From: Ligustrum vulgare
Lineage: Eukaryota > Streptophyta > Magnoliopsida > Lamiales > Oleaceae
Direction: 5' to 3'
Length of the DNA stretch: 64,000 bases
Assembly: GCA_963555705.1 (NCBI GenBank)
Contig: OY743174.1
Location: 60,906,234 to 60,970,233 of the forward strand
This document shows, one piece after another, positions 1 to 11,562 of the stretch. Position 1 is the stretch's first letter, and the number at the start of each line of letters is the position of its first letter. Below the pieces are notes generated by a model, which did not search any database, was not told where the DNA came from, and was given only the letters and a program-made list of their open reading frames with translations. The position numbers were made by a program, and so were the translations under genes.

Positions 1-927
1 GTTATATGGTGGTTTATTTCCTTCCTCACAACCGATGTGGGATTGTTTGCATGTGTTCTCTCCATTTTGGAAGCTTTATTTCTTATACTTGAAGGCCCTT
101 ATGTTCTCAATAATTGAGAAAACTTAAATTTATACATTATTTTACTTGGATATTAATTTGTATACATCTGAACAAGTTCATATTATGTCTCTCACTTCAT
201 TTTCTTGATGATTTTTAATGATCAACTTAAATTATCATGGGTAAGTGAGAAAAATAAATCAATAAACCTGAGATTTTCAAATTATATTAATAAAAGTAGA
301 TTTTAGTTGACCATGTACAAATTTATTTTATCAAATGACAATTTATTTTATCAAATGACAACACAAGTTTAACCAAATAAAACTTTTTATAATTAAACAT
401 TTGTTTTCATGCAATTATAGGGTCATTTTTTCCAATAAAAAGTAATAATGAAAATTTAAGAAATTAATTAGAAGATCATGAAAGGTAAATATAAAAGAAA
501 CATACCATTTCTGTGTTGAGATAAAAGATTCTGCTGCTTTTGATGTAGCTCCAAGTACAAGTTTCAAACTGGTTTATACAAAAATATTATCAATACATGT
601 CTAGAAGAATTACTTCAATAACATGACGGTCGATAATTAGGATATTTTAGTAATAAAAATCATCATTTAAAAAGAAAAGAGAAATTATAATGTCCTTAAT
701 AGACATTTGCATATAATCATTTTCTTCCCTCAGCAAATGATAATAAACTTTGAATAGTTTAGTTTGGTGTTAAAATATAAATGATAGTAAGTTTTATTGA
801 ATAGTAAACTACACTTGTTAAAATTAGTTGGCTTTAAATATGTCCAATGAAGTGTAGATTGAACACTTTAATTATTGTTATTAGCCATATTTAGAAGATA
901 ATGTTCTGATATATTTATATAGGAAAC

Positions 928-1073
928 GATCACCTACCCACAATGGACAGTTGTTAATGTGTCCAACGTGGATGTGATGTTAACACGTGTCCAGTGTTTT
1001 AAAATTTTTGGACATGTGTCAGTATCACATCGCAGTGGGTACATTAATACTTATCTACCGTGGGTAGGTGATC
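928..1073. mobile_element. 146-bp foldback MITE
   Basis: The element starts GATCACCTACCCAC and ends GTGGGTAGGTGATC, so the two ends are inverted complements. The interior also pairs imperfectly, through a GGACA/TGTCC arm and a TGTGAT/ATCACA arm, so nearly the whole element could fold into one hairpin. It has no coding capacity. The same element is present at 51491-51636, so it predates the block duplication. No clear target duplication was found. The superfamily is not assigned. Confidence 0.7.
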
Positions 1074-1078
1074 GGAAT

Positions 1079-1080
<2 letters not shown>

Positions 1081-1132
<52 letters not shown>
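1081..1132. repeat. (AT)26 microsatellite
   Basis: About 52 bases of perfect AT dinucleotide repeat lie immediately after the foldback MITE. The paralogous site at 51644-51694 carries a similar tract of about 51 bases. Confidence 0.95.
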
Positions 1133-1136
<4 letters not shown>

Positions 1137-2307
1137 AACTAATATTTTTATAGATGATTTAAATGTAGTATATATAGAAAATTTATTCCAATTGTTTGTA
1201 CCATCAATCTATACATTCTAACAATGTTGATTTTAACTACATCAATGGACTAAAGTTCGATTGGACGTACTAATGAATTTCCAACTATTAATTTTCTCTG
1301 TAGCTGTGCATAAAAGGTACCTAAAATTTGATTGTTCATACCATACATATGTAAGTTTTCTCAATATCGATTTTTATCATACAATAAATCAAGCTTCACT
1401 ACAATAAATATTTGTAGAAATTCCTATACAGATTTAGTGGTGGAAAATGGTTTTCATTTTTTAAAATTAAAAAATAAATAAATAAACTTGCTGACTGATT
1501 TGTTGACAATAACAAATGGTTTTCTAGAGAATCGGCACTCATCTGTGAAAAATATCAAATAAATTAAAAAAGAAAATCCTAATGATGACCTACAAACAAG
1601 CCATGTTTTGTAAATGTTAATAACCATAAATAATAAAAAGAAAATGATAGATCATACAAAACTATGACTAATGTTCATAAAAGAGAATTAACAATGAATA
1701 AATATACCGAGTGATGTGATCCGTTGATAAAACCGTTTCAAATAAAAAATAAAAAAAAGTAAATAACCAATATACCGTTGCTTATCGAAATCTAGTAATC
1801 TATTTTTGTAGAAAATAAATGTTACCTTTATATGTTGTTATTCAAATATTTGAATCCAGAGAAAGATGTAGCCGATTATAAAAATAATTAAACAATGGGT
1901 AAGAAAAAGTGTTCCGCAACATATACATGTAAAAGTTAGTGTTTCTAAATCTATAGAGAGCGAGTAATAAAAAATGTAATACATTTGATTTTAAAGCTTT
2001 TAATTACATACCTAATTAATATGCAATTAAAGCAAAATTTAGATAAGATTATTGAAATGGTATTTATGATTACCGTAATAATTCTCAAATTTTAATTTTA
2101 GATTCTATTATTTATAATGAAATGATTTACATAGTTAGAGATGAATTAATTTGAAATCAGATTAATTAGTAATACTGTGAAACAATATGTTTGGTGCATT
2201 TGGTATATATATTTATGAACATGTAAGAAAACATGTATTACTGCACATAACCTCCATTAGCCATGCAACACCTGTTGATTACATTTTTTTGGTTTCAAAA
2301 TGGACCC

Positions 2308-3281
2308 CTCCAAAGATCTTGAAACAAATTTAGATGCATTTTCTACAATGACTTTAGATTTAACGAACAGTGGACAGAAAATTGAAGATGATCAATTAGC
2401 TATAATTTTGGTAAATTTCCTTCCAGAATCTTTCAAATAACTTTAAAATGTTATTAAATATGAAAGGGATACCATCACTCTTGCAAATGTCACTGCTTCG
2501 ATTAGGTCTAAAGCATTAGAAATCAATTTAGAGGAGAAAGCTGTCCATACTGAAACGACTTATTTTGTTAAAGGTAAATTTGGTAAGAAAGAGTCAAATG
2601 CTATGAACTTTAACAAGAATAAAGGTAAGAGTAAGGAACAGTGGAAGGGCAAGGGTAGTGGTAGAGATGGAGATAAGTGCTTTCATTGTGGTAAAATGGG
2701 ACACTTTAAGAAAGATTGCTACGAGTGGCTAAAGAAGAAAGAGGGGCTGCGGGATGTAGCTGAAAGTAAAACTGCTTTTGGGGCTTTTGGAAATGATGAT
2801 AATCAATTGAGAGTGTTAAATGTGATATTAGGTGAGCGGAATCAAGAGTGGATACTTGACTCAGGGTGTTCCTATCATATGACCTCCCATAAGGCTTGGT
2901 TTAAGACCTATAGAGAGATAGATGGGGAGAATGTGTATTTAGGGAATGGTGAGTCTTGTATTGTGATGGGAATAGGTGAAGTTGTGGTCAAGATGTATAA
3001 TGGGGTGGTTAGAGTTCTAACTGGGGTGAGGCATATACCTACTTTATCCAAAAATCTTATTTCTTTGAGCACATTGCATATGTCTGATTTTCATTATGAA
3101 ACAAAGAATGATAATATGTTAGTATGTAAAGGCAATGACATTGTGATTAAAGGAATATTGAGAAATAGACTTTATTATATGCTTGGCACAACGGTAATTC
3201 AAGATCATTCATGCTCACACATAATTCAAAAGGATGACACTCAATTGAGGGACAAAATGATAGCTCATGAAGGAAATAAAT
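2308..3281 (+). pseudogene. Copia gag-protease fragment
   Basis: The reading frame starts in the middle of a UBN2-type gag domain and has an in-frame TAA at about 2438. The longest open part is 2603-3286. It contains a CX2CX4HX4C zinc knuckle (Cys26, Cys29, His34, Cys39 counted from the Met at 2603) that packages RNA in this family. After it comes the aspartic protease signature DSGCSYHM near residue 86, then a short GAG-pre-integrase tail ending NRLYYM. The frame is interrupted at 3282 by a solo LTR. On the far side of that LTR the same frame goes on at 6001. The family assignment is firm, but no functional protein could be made. Confidence 0.85.
3277..3281. repeat. Target site duplication TAAAT, left
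   Basis: This 5-bp sequence abuts the TG start of the solo LTR and is repeated exactly at 6001-6005. Confidence 0.9.
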
Positions 3282-6000
3282 TGTAAGACCGCTTTTTATT
3301 TTTACGTGCAATTTTAAATTTCACGTAATAATTATGTTAATGATATTTGAAATTTGAAATCTAATTAATGCTACGTCAATGTTTTTAATTTTTGCAGTGG
3401 AAGGACTTAGGCGCCGTCTCGATCAATGTGCCAATTAAAATGTTTATAAATTGTTAACGTACAATTCTATGTCTAATTGTTTATTTTAATTGTTATTTGC
3501 CATTTCTATTTTAATTGAGTAGTAAGTTGCCTAAATTGCATTACATTGAAGTTGAGAAAAGTTTGGTGACACTTTGGAATTTTATTTGAGGGTCGTGGAC
3601 TTAAATTACCAATTTATGAGAGCTGAGGGACTAAATTGCAAATTAGCAAAACTTAAACAATTTAAACCTAAAAATCCTCGCTCTCATCTCTCACTATCTC
3701 ACGCCTCTCTCACCCTCTCGCTCACCTCGGCTCTCTTCCGCCTCGCTCTCTCTTCTCTCACCCTCTCTCTCGGCCTCTCAACCGCCGCCCTCTTCTGCTC
3801 CGTTCGCGCGCTGCAGCCACCACCACCGCGCACCTCCCTCTCACCGTAAGCCCTTTTTCCCCTTCCCCACACACGAAAACCGAACGCACACACACGGTTT
3901 TACACACACCCGCTCACACACATACACATACACAATTTCTTATGTTTAATTGTATGTATATATTGATGTATATAGGAATTAATGTAAGTATATATGTATT
4001 TTTACCACAATTTTCAGATTTCAGTTTTTGTTTAATTTCGAATTTTACCATCAATTAAGGAGTTAATGATGTTATGTGTGTGAGTATTGATGTATGGGAA
4101 TGTGTATATTATTATTATGTATTCATGTTATGTATGTGAGATTTCCAGATTTTAATTTACTAGCTGAAAATGCAATCTTTATGTATTAATTTTAAATCTG
4201 GGAATTTTATGATGATACTGATATCTATAAATATAGATATCGAATGTATGTAAATTTCAGACTTTAAATGATAATGGTATTTAATTGACTTTCTATTGGT
4301 TCAATGTGGATTTTTAATGGAAGTTTTCAAAATTGGGGATTTCAAATAATCAGGTTGTTTAAACTGAATTTTAATGTACATTTTTATTATAATTGTTATT
4401 TTCAGATTTATGAGTAAGTAGAACGGTGATTGAAATTGTCCATGTGACAATTAAGTTTTGATAATATTGAGTAATTTTGATTCTTGAATAATTTGATAAG
4501 TAAGATTTCAAATTTGTCTTTGAACTTAATGTACTACTTCGAATATGATATTATATGTGGTGTAAATGTATTTGTTATATTATGAGTCACATGAAAGTCT
4601 CAACCTCATTTTTGAGTGTTAAATGTAGTTCTCACTAAAAAGCCATATTTGGTTAATGAATGGAAATTAATTAGGAGAACGGTACATTGACGTCACGAGC
4701 AGCCGAGGCTCCTCCACTTGCAAATCCAGATAACGGTAAATGCTAAGGACATCAGGTAAGTAAACTTCCCCCTTATTTTCATCAAAGTTGAATGTAAATG
4801 TGAAATGTATAAATGATTGCCTTGTAATCTACTTGCCTTGATGAATTTCATTTACGTTATGGAAGTATATGTTATTGAGAAGAATGTTCAAGCATGCACA
4901 TTATCATGTCATTGCATCATGAAGCATGCATTGGCATCGAAATTGGGAAGTCAAATGTTTTTAAATGAAAGAAATGTGTCAAGGTGCAAGTTTGTTCAAA
5001 AGTTATGTATCCCAAGTTTTTGAAAGAATGAATGGGTGTACTTCTAGTTCATGAAAGTTGCGAGTGGGAAATGGGGCGCGGGGGATCGGCATACCCGAAT
5101 TAAGTCGCTTTGCGATGGAATGTTCAACCGTTTACGGTGGACTGTTAAACCGCTTTGCGGTGGAAAAGTGAATGTTAAACCGCTTTGCGGTGGGAAAGTG
5201 AATGTTAAACCGCTTTGCGGTGGAAATGCGCATGTTAATCTGGTTCCAAATAAATAATTGCCCACTGTGTTCTGATTGACTAGAAGTTACATCAAGTGAG
5301 CTCACGATGGAAATGAAGTGAAAGTTTTGAAATGTCAAGTGAAAGTTTGAAATGTTGTATGTTCTGGAGAGTAAAGAAAAAGGGGATACATACATGGAAT
5401 TGTTAAAAAGCATTCATGTCATAAGCATGCATTCATGCATACAGTTTACTTACTGAGCTTTAGCTCACCCCAATCCCTCCCCAACATTTCAGGTGATGAA
5501 AGCTAGATGATCAGAGGGGAGTACTTAGTGACTGACTAAGACAGTACCCGTTGTCGCCATTATTTAATAAAGTTAAATTTATTCAAGTTATTATTTAAAT
5601 TTATTCCTTAATTCATTATTATTGATAATTGTTTGGTTGAAGTTGGTTTTAATTAAGTATGGATGACGTATTAGAGATTAAATTACTTCTTATTTCAATT
5701 GTCAATGTCTGTTGATACTTTGGAAAATCTTATGTTTGAAGAGTTGGGGAATGAATGAATTGGTTTGGCGATAATGAATGTGATTGAGATGTGATTGATG
5801 TTTTAAATTTTTAAAATGGTTTTGATGTCCCTCTACAGGTTGGCTATGTCCAATTTATAGAGGAGACTCTGCCGAAATTTCTGTAAAATTTTACAATAGA
5901 TAAATGAACATTTTAATTGTGTAAACGATTTAATTTCGCATTTAATGTGAATGGAAGTTAACACGCCTAGGTTTTAGACTCGTAAACTTGGGGTGTTACA
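3282..6000 (+). mobile_element. Solo LTR, Ty3/Gypsy, 2719 bp
   Basis: It begins TGTAAGACCGC, ends GGGGTGTTACA and is flanked by perfect 5-bp duplications TAAAT. There is no internal region, so this is a solo LTR left by LTR-LTR recombination. Its length and ends, together with the 'ACTGAGCTTTAGCTCACCCC' stretch at 5452-5471, are in my recollection typical of Tekay/Del-like chromovirus LTRs. A C/T-rich tract at 3675-3850 and CA-rich DNA at 3880-3930 produce spurious open frames. It interrupts the Copia reading frame. Confidence 0.9.
5104..5237. repeat. 30-bp tandem repeats with hairpin core inside the LTR
   Basis: Three exact-period units start at 5144, 5174 and 5204. Two diverged partial units precede them at about 5104 and 5121. 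Each full unit holds the inverted repeat ACCGC-TTT-GCGGT. The three full units differ by only a few bases. Confidence 0.9.
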
Positions 6001-6539
6001 TAAATTTCCTTGTATTTCTGTTACTACTAACAATGTTGCAGGTTTAACTTCAAATTCACTTGAAAGTGAGTTTTTGGAGGGTAAGGAGTTTGGAATAAAC
6101 TCAAGTGACCAAGGAACAAGTGGTCAAAGATGTGAAATTCAAAATCAGCTACAAAATAGTGATTTTGAACCAATTGTTGAGGAAGTTCAACAAGAAAATG
6201 ATGAAGAAATTGTTGAAAATGATGGAGTTCAACAAGAAGCTAGTCAAGAAAGCTTGTATGACTATCTATTAGTCATGGATGGTGAAAGGAGGTAGGTAAA
6301 CTCTAATCCTAGTTTTTATTCCATTAGTCTAAAAGAGTGTTCTCTTTTGACAGGTATTAAGGAATCTACAAGTTGTGGAGAAGCTAGGAAGATTCAAAGT
6401 GCAATGCAAGTGAAGATGTTTTCTCCTGAACCATCAAATCAAAAGGCTTGAAAGGATGAAAGCTTCCAAGAGGACTTTCGGAATAGGTGAAGGTAAATTT
6501 AGATTAGGTGGAGGTTTGGTTTAAACCAAGGTGAAGGAA
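6001..6539 (+). pseudogene. Copia polyprotein remnant, 3' part
   Basis: Past the repeated TAAAT the gag-protease frame resumes and runs to a stop at 6296. It is rich in Glu, Asp, Gln and Asn and ends with a stretch (YDYLLVMDGERR) resembling the linker that follows integrase in Copia polyproteins. The integrase core is absent, which implies an internal deletion older than the LTR insertion. The following 240 bases hold a degraded coding tail and then a purine-rich tract near 6505-6539 that could be the polypurine tract. Confidence 0.6.
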
Positions 6540-6804
6540 TGTGGGATTATTGACTTAGAACCAAACAAACAAGCCCTTAGAAATGCTATCTTGTTTAACA
6601 TAAACTTGTGTGGCAGTTCGAGGATTACTTAAAGTAATCGGGGGCAAAAATAAAAAAGGGATTATGACCGTTAAAACCAATTGGGAAATAAAGTTTTTAA
6701 TAGTTGCATAAATTTGTTAAAATGTTTTTACAAGCTGATTTTGGCGTTCTTGGAGAATAGTTCTTGGTGTTCTTGATTTTGTAAATCAAGGTAAAGATCC
6801 TACA
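6540..6804 (+). mobile_element. Putative Copia 3' LTR, about 265 bp
   Basis: It starts TGTGGGATTATTG directly after a purine-rich tract and ends CCTACA exactly where similarity to the empty paralogous site resumes at 6805. Length and end motifs fit a short Copia LTR. There is no matching 5' LTR near 2288, so the call rests on position and ends only. Confidence 0.5.
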
Positions 6805-8160
6805 CACTTGAGTTCTTACAATTAAGAAAATAAATTACAATCTTATTTCAAGCTTTATTTGAATGAATTTGTGACACAAAAATCCAAAGCCGACAAAGAT
6901 GTCGAAAAATTAGAGATGGGATCCTTAATGATTAAAATAATGAAATGGTGAAATTAGATCACTCAAATTGCAAATTTTCAAATTATTTTGATGAACTCGG
7001 CGACCTGCTAAGATCATCACTAAATTAGTCTTCGACTATCTCCATTTTTTCATTGTTTACTATAAAAAATAAATGACTGGTTGGGTGATAAAGTATATAT
7101 ATCTCATATTATTATATGCTTACTAAATTCATCGCCGCAGGCCTGCAGCATGATATTGATGTACATGAGTTATTGATAATGTGCATCATATGTTCTAAGG
7201 TGAAGCTCTTAATATTTTTAACCTTTCTCCATTTGAAAGATGACTAGATCGAGTTGTGCTCCTTACTAGAAATGTTGTCAGCTCAATTTAGTATATTTAC
7301 ATTCAGCATGGTCAGAGTTTTAATTATTTTTTCTTATTTTATTTCCCGAAGTTGTATTTGGGTGTTTCGATTTTTAATCCTCTGTTTAATTTAGAAGAAT
7401 TAAAATGCAAAGAATATTTTGGAAAATATTTATTAACTTCAAACATGTATAAAATAAACAGGCCATTTGAGATTTTTTTTTTGGAAATTTGACAAAATTA
7501 GTTTTGGCAAATATATTTGATAACAACTTGCTAAAAAACAATATTTTTTAAGTATTTATGATGAAAATTTTCATCTTTAGTACCGCAACATTCCATCGCC
7601 ATTTCTTTTGCCAAAGGTTCCTCTCCTTACGACAGCATCTTTTCCCATTTCATTGAGTTTATATATAGCCCTTGTTTGAGACCCATTATTTGGGGAAAAT
7701 TATGGTTTGAAATAGTATTTTTTGGAGGATGTGTGGTTAAAAAATGTTTGAAAAGTAAATAGACTTGACTAAAATAGATGATTTAGATTGAGTGTTGAAT
7801 AAATTTAGTTTACAAAAAATGGGGCCACACAGGGGCATAGTTACCATCCTTTACTTGAGTATCTTGCGGACTGTTATATCCATCAAGAAATCGTCCTTCA
7901 AATAACTCATGATCAGAGTTAAGCCCTTCCTATATTCCCACTAGTATTTTGGAAATAGTTGGTACTTTCTATATGGTTATGGTGTCGATTCAGGAGCTGC
8001 CAAGAAAAAGAATTCCAAAACCCTAAAATTTATGAGATACAAAATACAAACTCCGATTAGTGAATAAAAAAAAATAGATCATTCTTTTGCACTTATTCCA
8101 CCAATATTACCAGACGAAGATTAAATATCTGGAGACGACACAAGAGGTCGAACGTGAGTT
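6805..8160. repeat. Left copy of duplicated block Y (part 2)
   Basis: This stretch matches 52861-54060 and is continuous there with the part-1 copy. From about 7595 it is also shared with 30643 onward, and more distantly with about 13380 and 20400. No gene is apparent up to about 7590. Confidence 0.85.
7668..7836. mobile_element. 169-bp MITE
   Basis: It begins GCCCTTGTTTGAG and ends CACACAGGGGC, which form imperfect terminal inverted repeats. Copies of the same flank at 53690, 13455 and 20500 lack it and read straight across, so they are empty sites. The flanks give a possible 3-bp duplication ATA. The ends recall PIF/Harbinger or hAT MITEs. A second copy at the equivalent site (30724-30898) shows that it inserted before that block was duplicated. 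Confidence 0.7.
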
Positions 8161-9384
8161 TGTGAAAGAGTTGGCACAAGATCTGACCGATGAGCTGGGT
8201 CACACAAGTTTGTGAAAGTGCTGCCAAGCATAAATATATATAATCCTACATTAGCATCTCACAAAAGTCTCTGCAAAAAATATTCACCATACTCTAAAAC
8301 TTACTCACATATCAACAGAACCAAAAAATGGAGATAAGTCCCTGTTTGCTGAACATCTTATTGGGCTTCAATAAGAATAACATATTCCAAGGGTAACAAT
8401 TTATAATATGGCGACTAATATTGTACCGCTTCTCAAAAACTATTTCTCAGCCTTTTGTTAGGTTTTCAGTTTGTTGTTTCTAGAGAGTAGTATTAAGTTG
8501 TACGATAAGGGGGTTGGGAATTGAGTTGTCAATACGAGAAAATGGTTCTACACCGACGACAAATTTTGCTAGCAAAAAGTCGTCGCTCTAGGTGTAACCT
8601 ACGAAGTGGACAAAGTAGTCGTCGCTTTTGATTGAAGTAATACAAATCTCATGGGGGATTTGACATTTGGATTAACATTTATCATATAGAAGCTAAAGAG
8701 AAAAACGTTGACATAGCAAAATTAATGTGATCCTTCTAAAATTTTTAAAGGCATAAACTTATTTCATTATCTTCGTAATTTTGAATATCGTTGTTCAGAA
8801 ATTACAGATGAATCAGTAATTGGTAGATTACAAATTTATTTCTAAGCGAACGCATAAGTTTGCGTCTTCTGCACGTTTCCTGAACATGAAATGCACATTT
8901 CCTTCTGCTTGTAAATATTTGTCGGTAATGAAAAATTGAGATTTTCTTATTTTTAGCCTAAATTCAAAGCTCAAGCCCTAATTACGAACTCGAAGAATCA
9001 ATTTTTGGTCCTGGCTACAGGATTCATATATCTCTCTGGACTACCTATTGTTATGGGAATGCATGTTCCCAGAGAGATTTTCTTGAAAGGAAACTTTCCC
9101 ACAAATGTCATTACATGGACACTAGACTCGCTACTTTCTCCTGGCAAGGCCTGGATGCACTACTTATAACTTACCTTTCTACAGATATGAAGCCCCGATT
9201 TAGTATATACCCGGCAAACATTATCTTTACTTACTATGTGGGTTGTTGAATAACTTGATCCAGGTCTGCCATCACTTTTGATCTAGCTAGCTTTCTTTGC
9301 ATCACGAAATGATCGCGGTCAATCGAGTTGATTAATAATCAAAATAAATGCTGCAAAAGTAATGACATAATATTATTTTTTGTT
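7837..9384. repeat. Block Z, copy 1 (duplicated at 30899-32445)
   Basis: About 1.5 kb is repeated at 30899-32445 with few differences. On the minus strand, 7850-8260 is a decayed copy of the unidentified exon set better seen at 13474-13860. The rest, 8600-9384, shows no coding signal that I can support. Confidence 0.75.
8548..8596. repeat. 49-bp hairpin with CACTA-like ends
   Basis: It reads CTACACC at the left and GGTGTA at the right, with inner arms GACGAC/GTCGTC around the perfect palindrome TTTTGCTAGCAAAA. The copy at 31609-31657 keeps the arms but has lost the central palindrome. The motif matches CACTA-type subterminal repeats seen elsewhere in the window at 15060-15204 and 37690-37827. 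Confidence 0.65.
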
Positions 9385-9934
9385 GGGTAATGTACCTACA
9401 TCAACCGACAAAGTAAAAATTAAAATTTCACTACAATAAAAAATAACGGGTACAATGTTCTTCACTAAATAGTACAACTACAGGCTCATCAGATCATCAG
9501 TGGTTCTTGCCATTCCACTAATAAATCGTCGAATAAAAAAGACGGTATCCCTTAAATACAACATTAACAATTTAACCAAGCACAACTATCACAAGAATAA
9601 AATTCTTAAAAACCATACCAAAATATGCAAATGTTTAGATAGAGGTTGCTGAGATATCAGTATTTCTTCGAGAGATTGAGCGAGCTGCTGTACTTGCATA
9701 ACTTTTGCACTGTTTCTCTTTGCTTTCTTTGTTATATAGGCTGAAATTTTTCACTCGCACGTCTCGTGCACGTCTGTTCTCTATATGTGCCTTCTTTCAC
9801 AAATTTTTGTTCTTTCTTTTCTACTAGCATCATCACTATGATTTTTTATTTTATTTTATTTATAATTATTCTTATTTTTAAGGAGTTCAGTTAGTATGCA
9901 TGTTTTCCCATGGAGTGATAAACTAAATGCTACT

Positions 9935-10690
9935 TCGACCATCGGTAGGAGTGTGTCCTTTGTCAAGAATAACCAATCTTGATTTTTCAAGAAATATCTG
10001 CTTCAGAGTGCCACATGACTTTGCATCAATATTGATTTATCTTTCTCTTCTGCCTCCCTTTCCCCTTTACAAGTTCTTCTCCGGCCAGCTTTTCATGAAG
10101 TGTATAGCTGATTCCAAAAACACTTGGCCTTTTACCTATGAATATACTACCCAAAGAACTGCATCCTTGTCGTGGCATTTTCTCATAGAGAGATGCTTGA
10201 GAGCCAACTTGTTTTCCTTCAAAGAGAACTTGAGACTGCCTTGGTTATGGCTTAGGAGCTTAACTTGCCGTTCGTGATCTCTTCTTTCCAAGCGACATAC
10301 TGGCTGGAGCAATAACCACAGGTTGGCAGTTTGGAAATAAGTTCAAAAAAGTTTCCCTGAAAATATTATAGCCAAACTGGTTTTTCCAGTCTCTGGATCA
10401 TGAGGATTGATGCATCCCCCGACTGAGGGCCTGTTTGTTCCCGAGCACTTTTTCTAGCATTTACCTCAAATTCATTTCTAACCACACATTTTTATTGGAT
10501 CCATCACTTTTCACCCTTTCCAACTGAACATTCCCCCAAGACCTTTTTTCTTCCATTATGTACCAAACACGCTCTTGACTTGGATTGGAAGTCCTTAGTT
10601 CAGTGAGATCAATGCTTCCAGCTAAGTTCTTCCACAAATACTCAAAGCCTTCTTGCTGATGTTTTTTCAGGCCTTCTTCAGACCAGATTT
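9935..10690 (-). pseudogene. CLASSY-like SNF2 ATPase pseudogene, copy A
   Basis: Read on the minus strand, the pieces occur in SNF2/CLSY order. First comes a block with HQQEGFEYLWKNLAG at about 10670-10590. After a MITE comes a degraded Walker A region (PETGKTSL, normally GTGKT) at about 10390. Then come motif Ia-like PVVIAPASM at about 10310, an ISYTLHEKLAGEE block at about 10110, and motif II LDKGHTP at 9950 (normally DEGH). I recognise these as the N-terminal half of the helicase domain of the CLSY family, remodellers that recruit Pol IV for RNA-directed DNA methylation. A frameshift near 10365 and stops break it, and the C-terminal helicase half is absent. Another SNF2 subfamily is possible. 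Confidence 0.72.
10427..10574. mobile_element. 148-bp MITE inside CLSY-like pseudogene A
   Basis: It starts GGGCCTGTTTG and ends CCAAACACGCTC, an imperfect terminal inverted repeat. It separates the HQQEGFEYLWKNLAG block from the Walker A region, which are adjacent in CLSY-type proteins. Homologous inserts occupy the same place at 30015-30173 and 33483-33630. In the 30015 copy the ends pair better, as CCTGTTTG and CAAACAGG. Confidence 0.65.
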
Positions 10691-11540
10691 AATGTTCCAA
10701 ACTTTTCATTGAGCTTTACTGTTATTAACTGTTAAATTATCTACTTATGATACTAAATAAAGTCCATCAAACATAGTATTGACTAAACATTCTGTCCAAG
10801 TATGTTAAACAAGATGTTACATATGATTTGTAGAGGCTGTAACCTGTAAGTCTTGTATGTCATGAAATTAAGCCAAGTAGGTGAGCTTTGGGGTGCGAGG
10901 TTGTAGGTCATGATAGCAGGGTATCACAACAAGGTTCTTTTGTATACGTGCTAATTACGTGCAAATTCAAGAAACAATGTGTGAACGCCAGCCTACACAT
11001 ACACCGCACACACGTGTTTTTCAAAAGAGGGGAAGAGAGAATGGGGGAGACAATAGGGAGAAAATGAATAACATGAACTTTACCCCTTGTTTCAAAACTA
11101 TGCATGAACTGATCTTTATTCCCCCCAAAAAAAGAAGAAGCACCTAGACTTGCAAAATTGTTTTCCATAGAAATTAAAATTCGTCATTCAAAAGCTACCG
11201 GAGACAAGGAAAACAATGCACCTATGTGGCACTTAATTTATTTAAAATCTTAAGGTAAACACACAAATAGTACATGTACTTTTTGCTTTGTTTCAGAATC
11301 ATACATGAACTGGTTTTGTTCCAAGCGAGAATCACAATGTTGGTTTGTTTGCTAACACGTATAGAAGGAATCTCATATTCCCTGGACTCTTTTGTAGACA
11401 AGCTACATGATGAATCTTGTTTTCACACCTTTATTAGGGTGAATTCCCGAGGCTTTCAAAGAATCATGGTAAATTTCAAACTGTTCTGTTTCTGTTGAAT
11501 GGGAGTGTATGAATACTACCTTGTGTTCAAATTCAAAAGT
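10691..11540. repeat. Non-coding spacer of unit A
   Basis: This stretch is shared with 33750-35890 (interrupted there by a solo LTR) and partly with 30290-30640. Short open frames occur on both strands but none is convincing. A G/A-rich stretch lies at 11020-11060. Confidence 0.5.
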
Positions 11541-11562
11541 GCTTGGTGAGCCTTCTGTCCTG

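Larger units (their letters stand above)
52..2287. repeat. Left copy of long duplicated block Y (part 1)
   Basis: This AT-rich block is repeated almost base for base at 50608-52860, with small indels. I see no coding gene in it. One short stretch on the minus strand near 505-580 could be an exon: it is open in one frame and is conserved in the second copy at 51068-51145, but it is too short to identify. The match to the second copy breaks at about 2287, where a Copia remnant begins, and resumes at 6805. The first 50 bases of the window are not part of the repeat. Confidence 0.85.
2288..6804 (+). mobile_element. Internally deleted Ty1/Copia remnant with nested solo LTR
   Basis: The paralogous block is continuous at 52860/52861, so everything from about 2288 to 6804 is an insertion in this copy. 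About 1.8 kb is Copia-derived: partial gag, zinc knuckle, protease, a pre-integrase tail, a Glu/Asp-rich linker, a polypurine-like stretch and a putative 3' LTR. The integrase core and reverse transcriptase are missing, and so is a 5' LTR. The remaining 2.7 kb is a later solo Gypsy LTR (3282-6000). No target duplication for the Copia part could be recognised, so the 5' end is truncated or rearranged. Confidence 0.75.

Noticed and set aside
3574..3893. Overlapping Leu/Ser-rich and Arg/Glu-rich open frames on both strands
   Set aside because: They come from the C/T-rich tract of a solo LTR with clear ends and target duplication. No domain is present.
9927..10277. Plus-strand 116-codon open frame repeated in four units
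   Set aside because: The minus strand carries the ordered SNF2 motifs. The plus frame is its antisense shadow and is conserved only because the DNA is duplicated.
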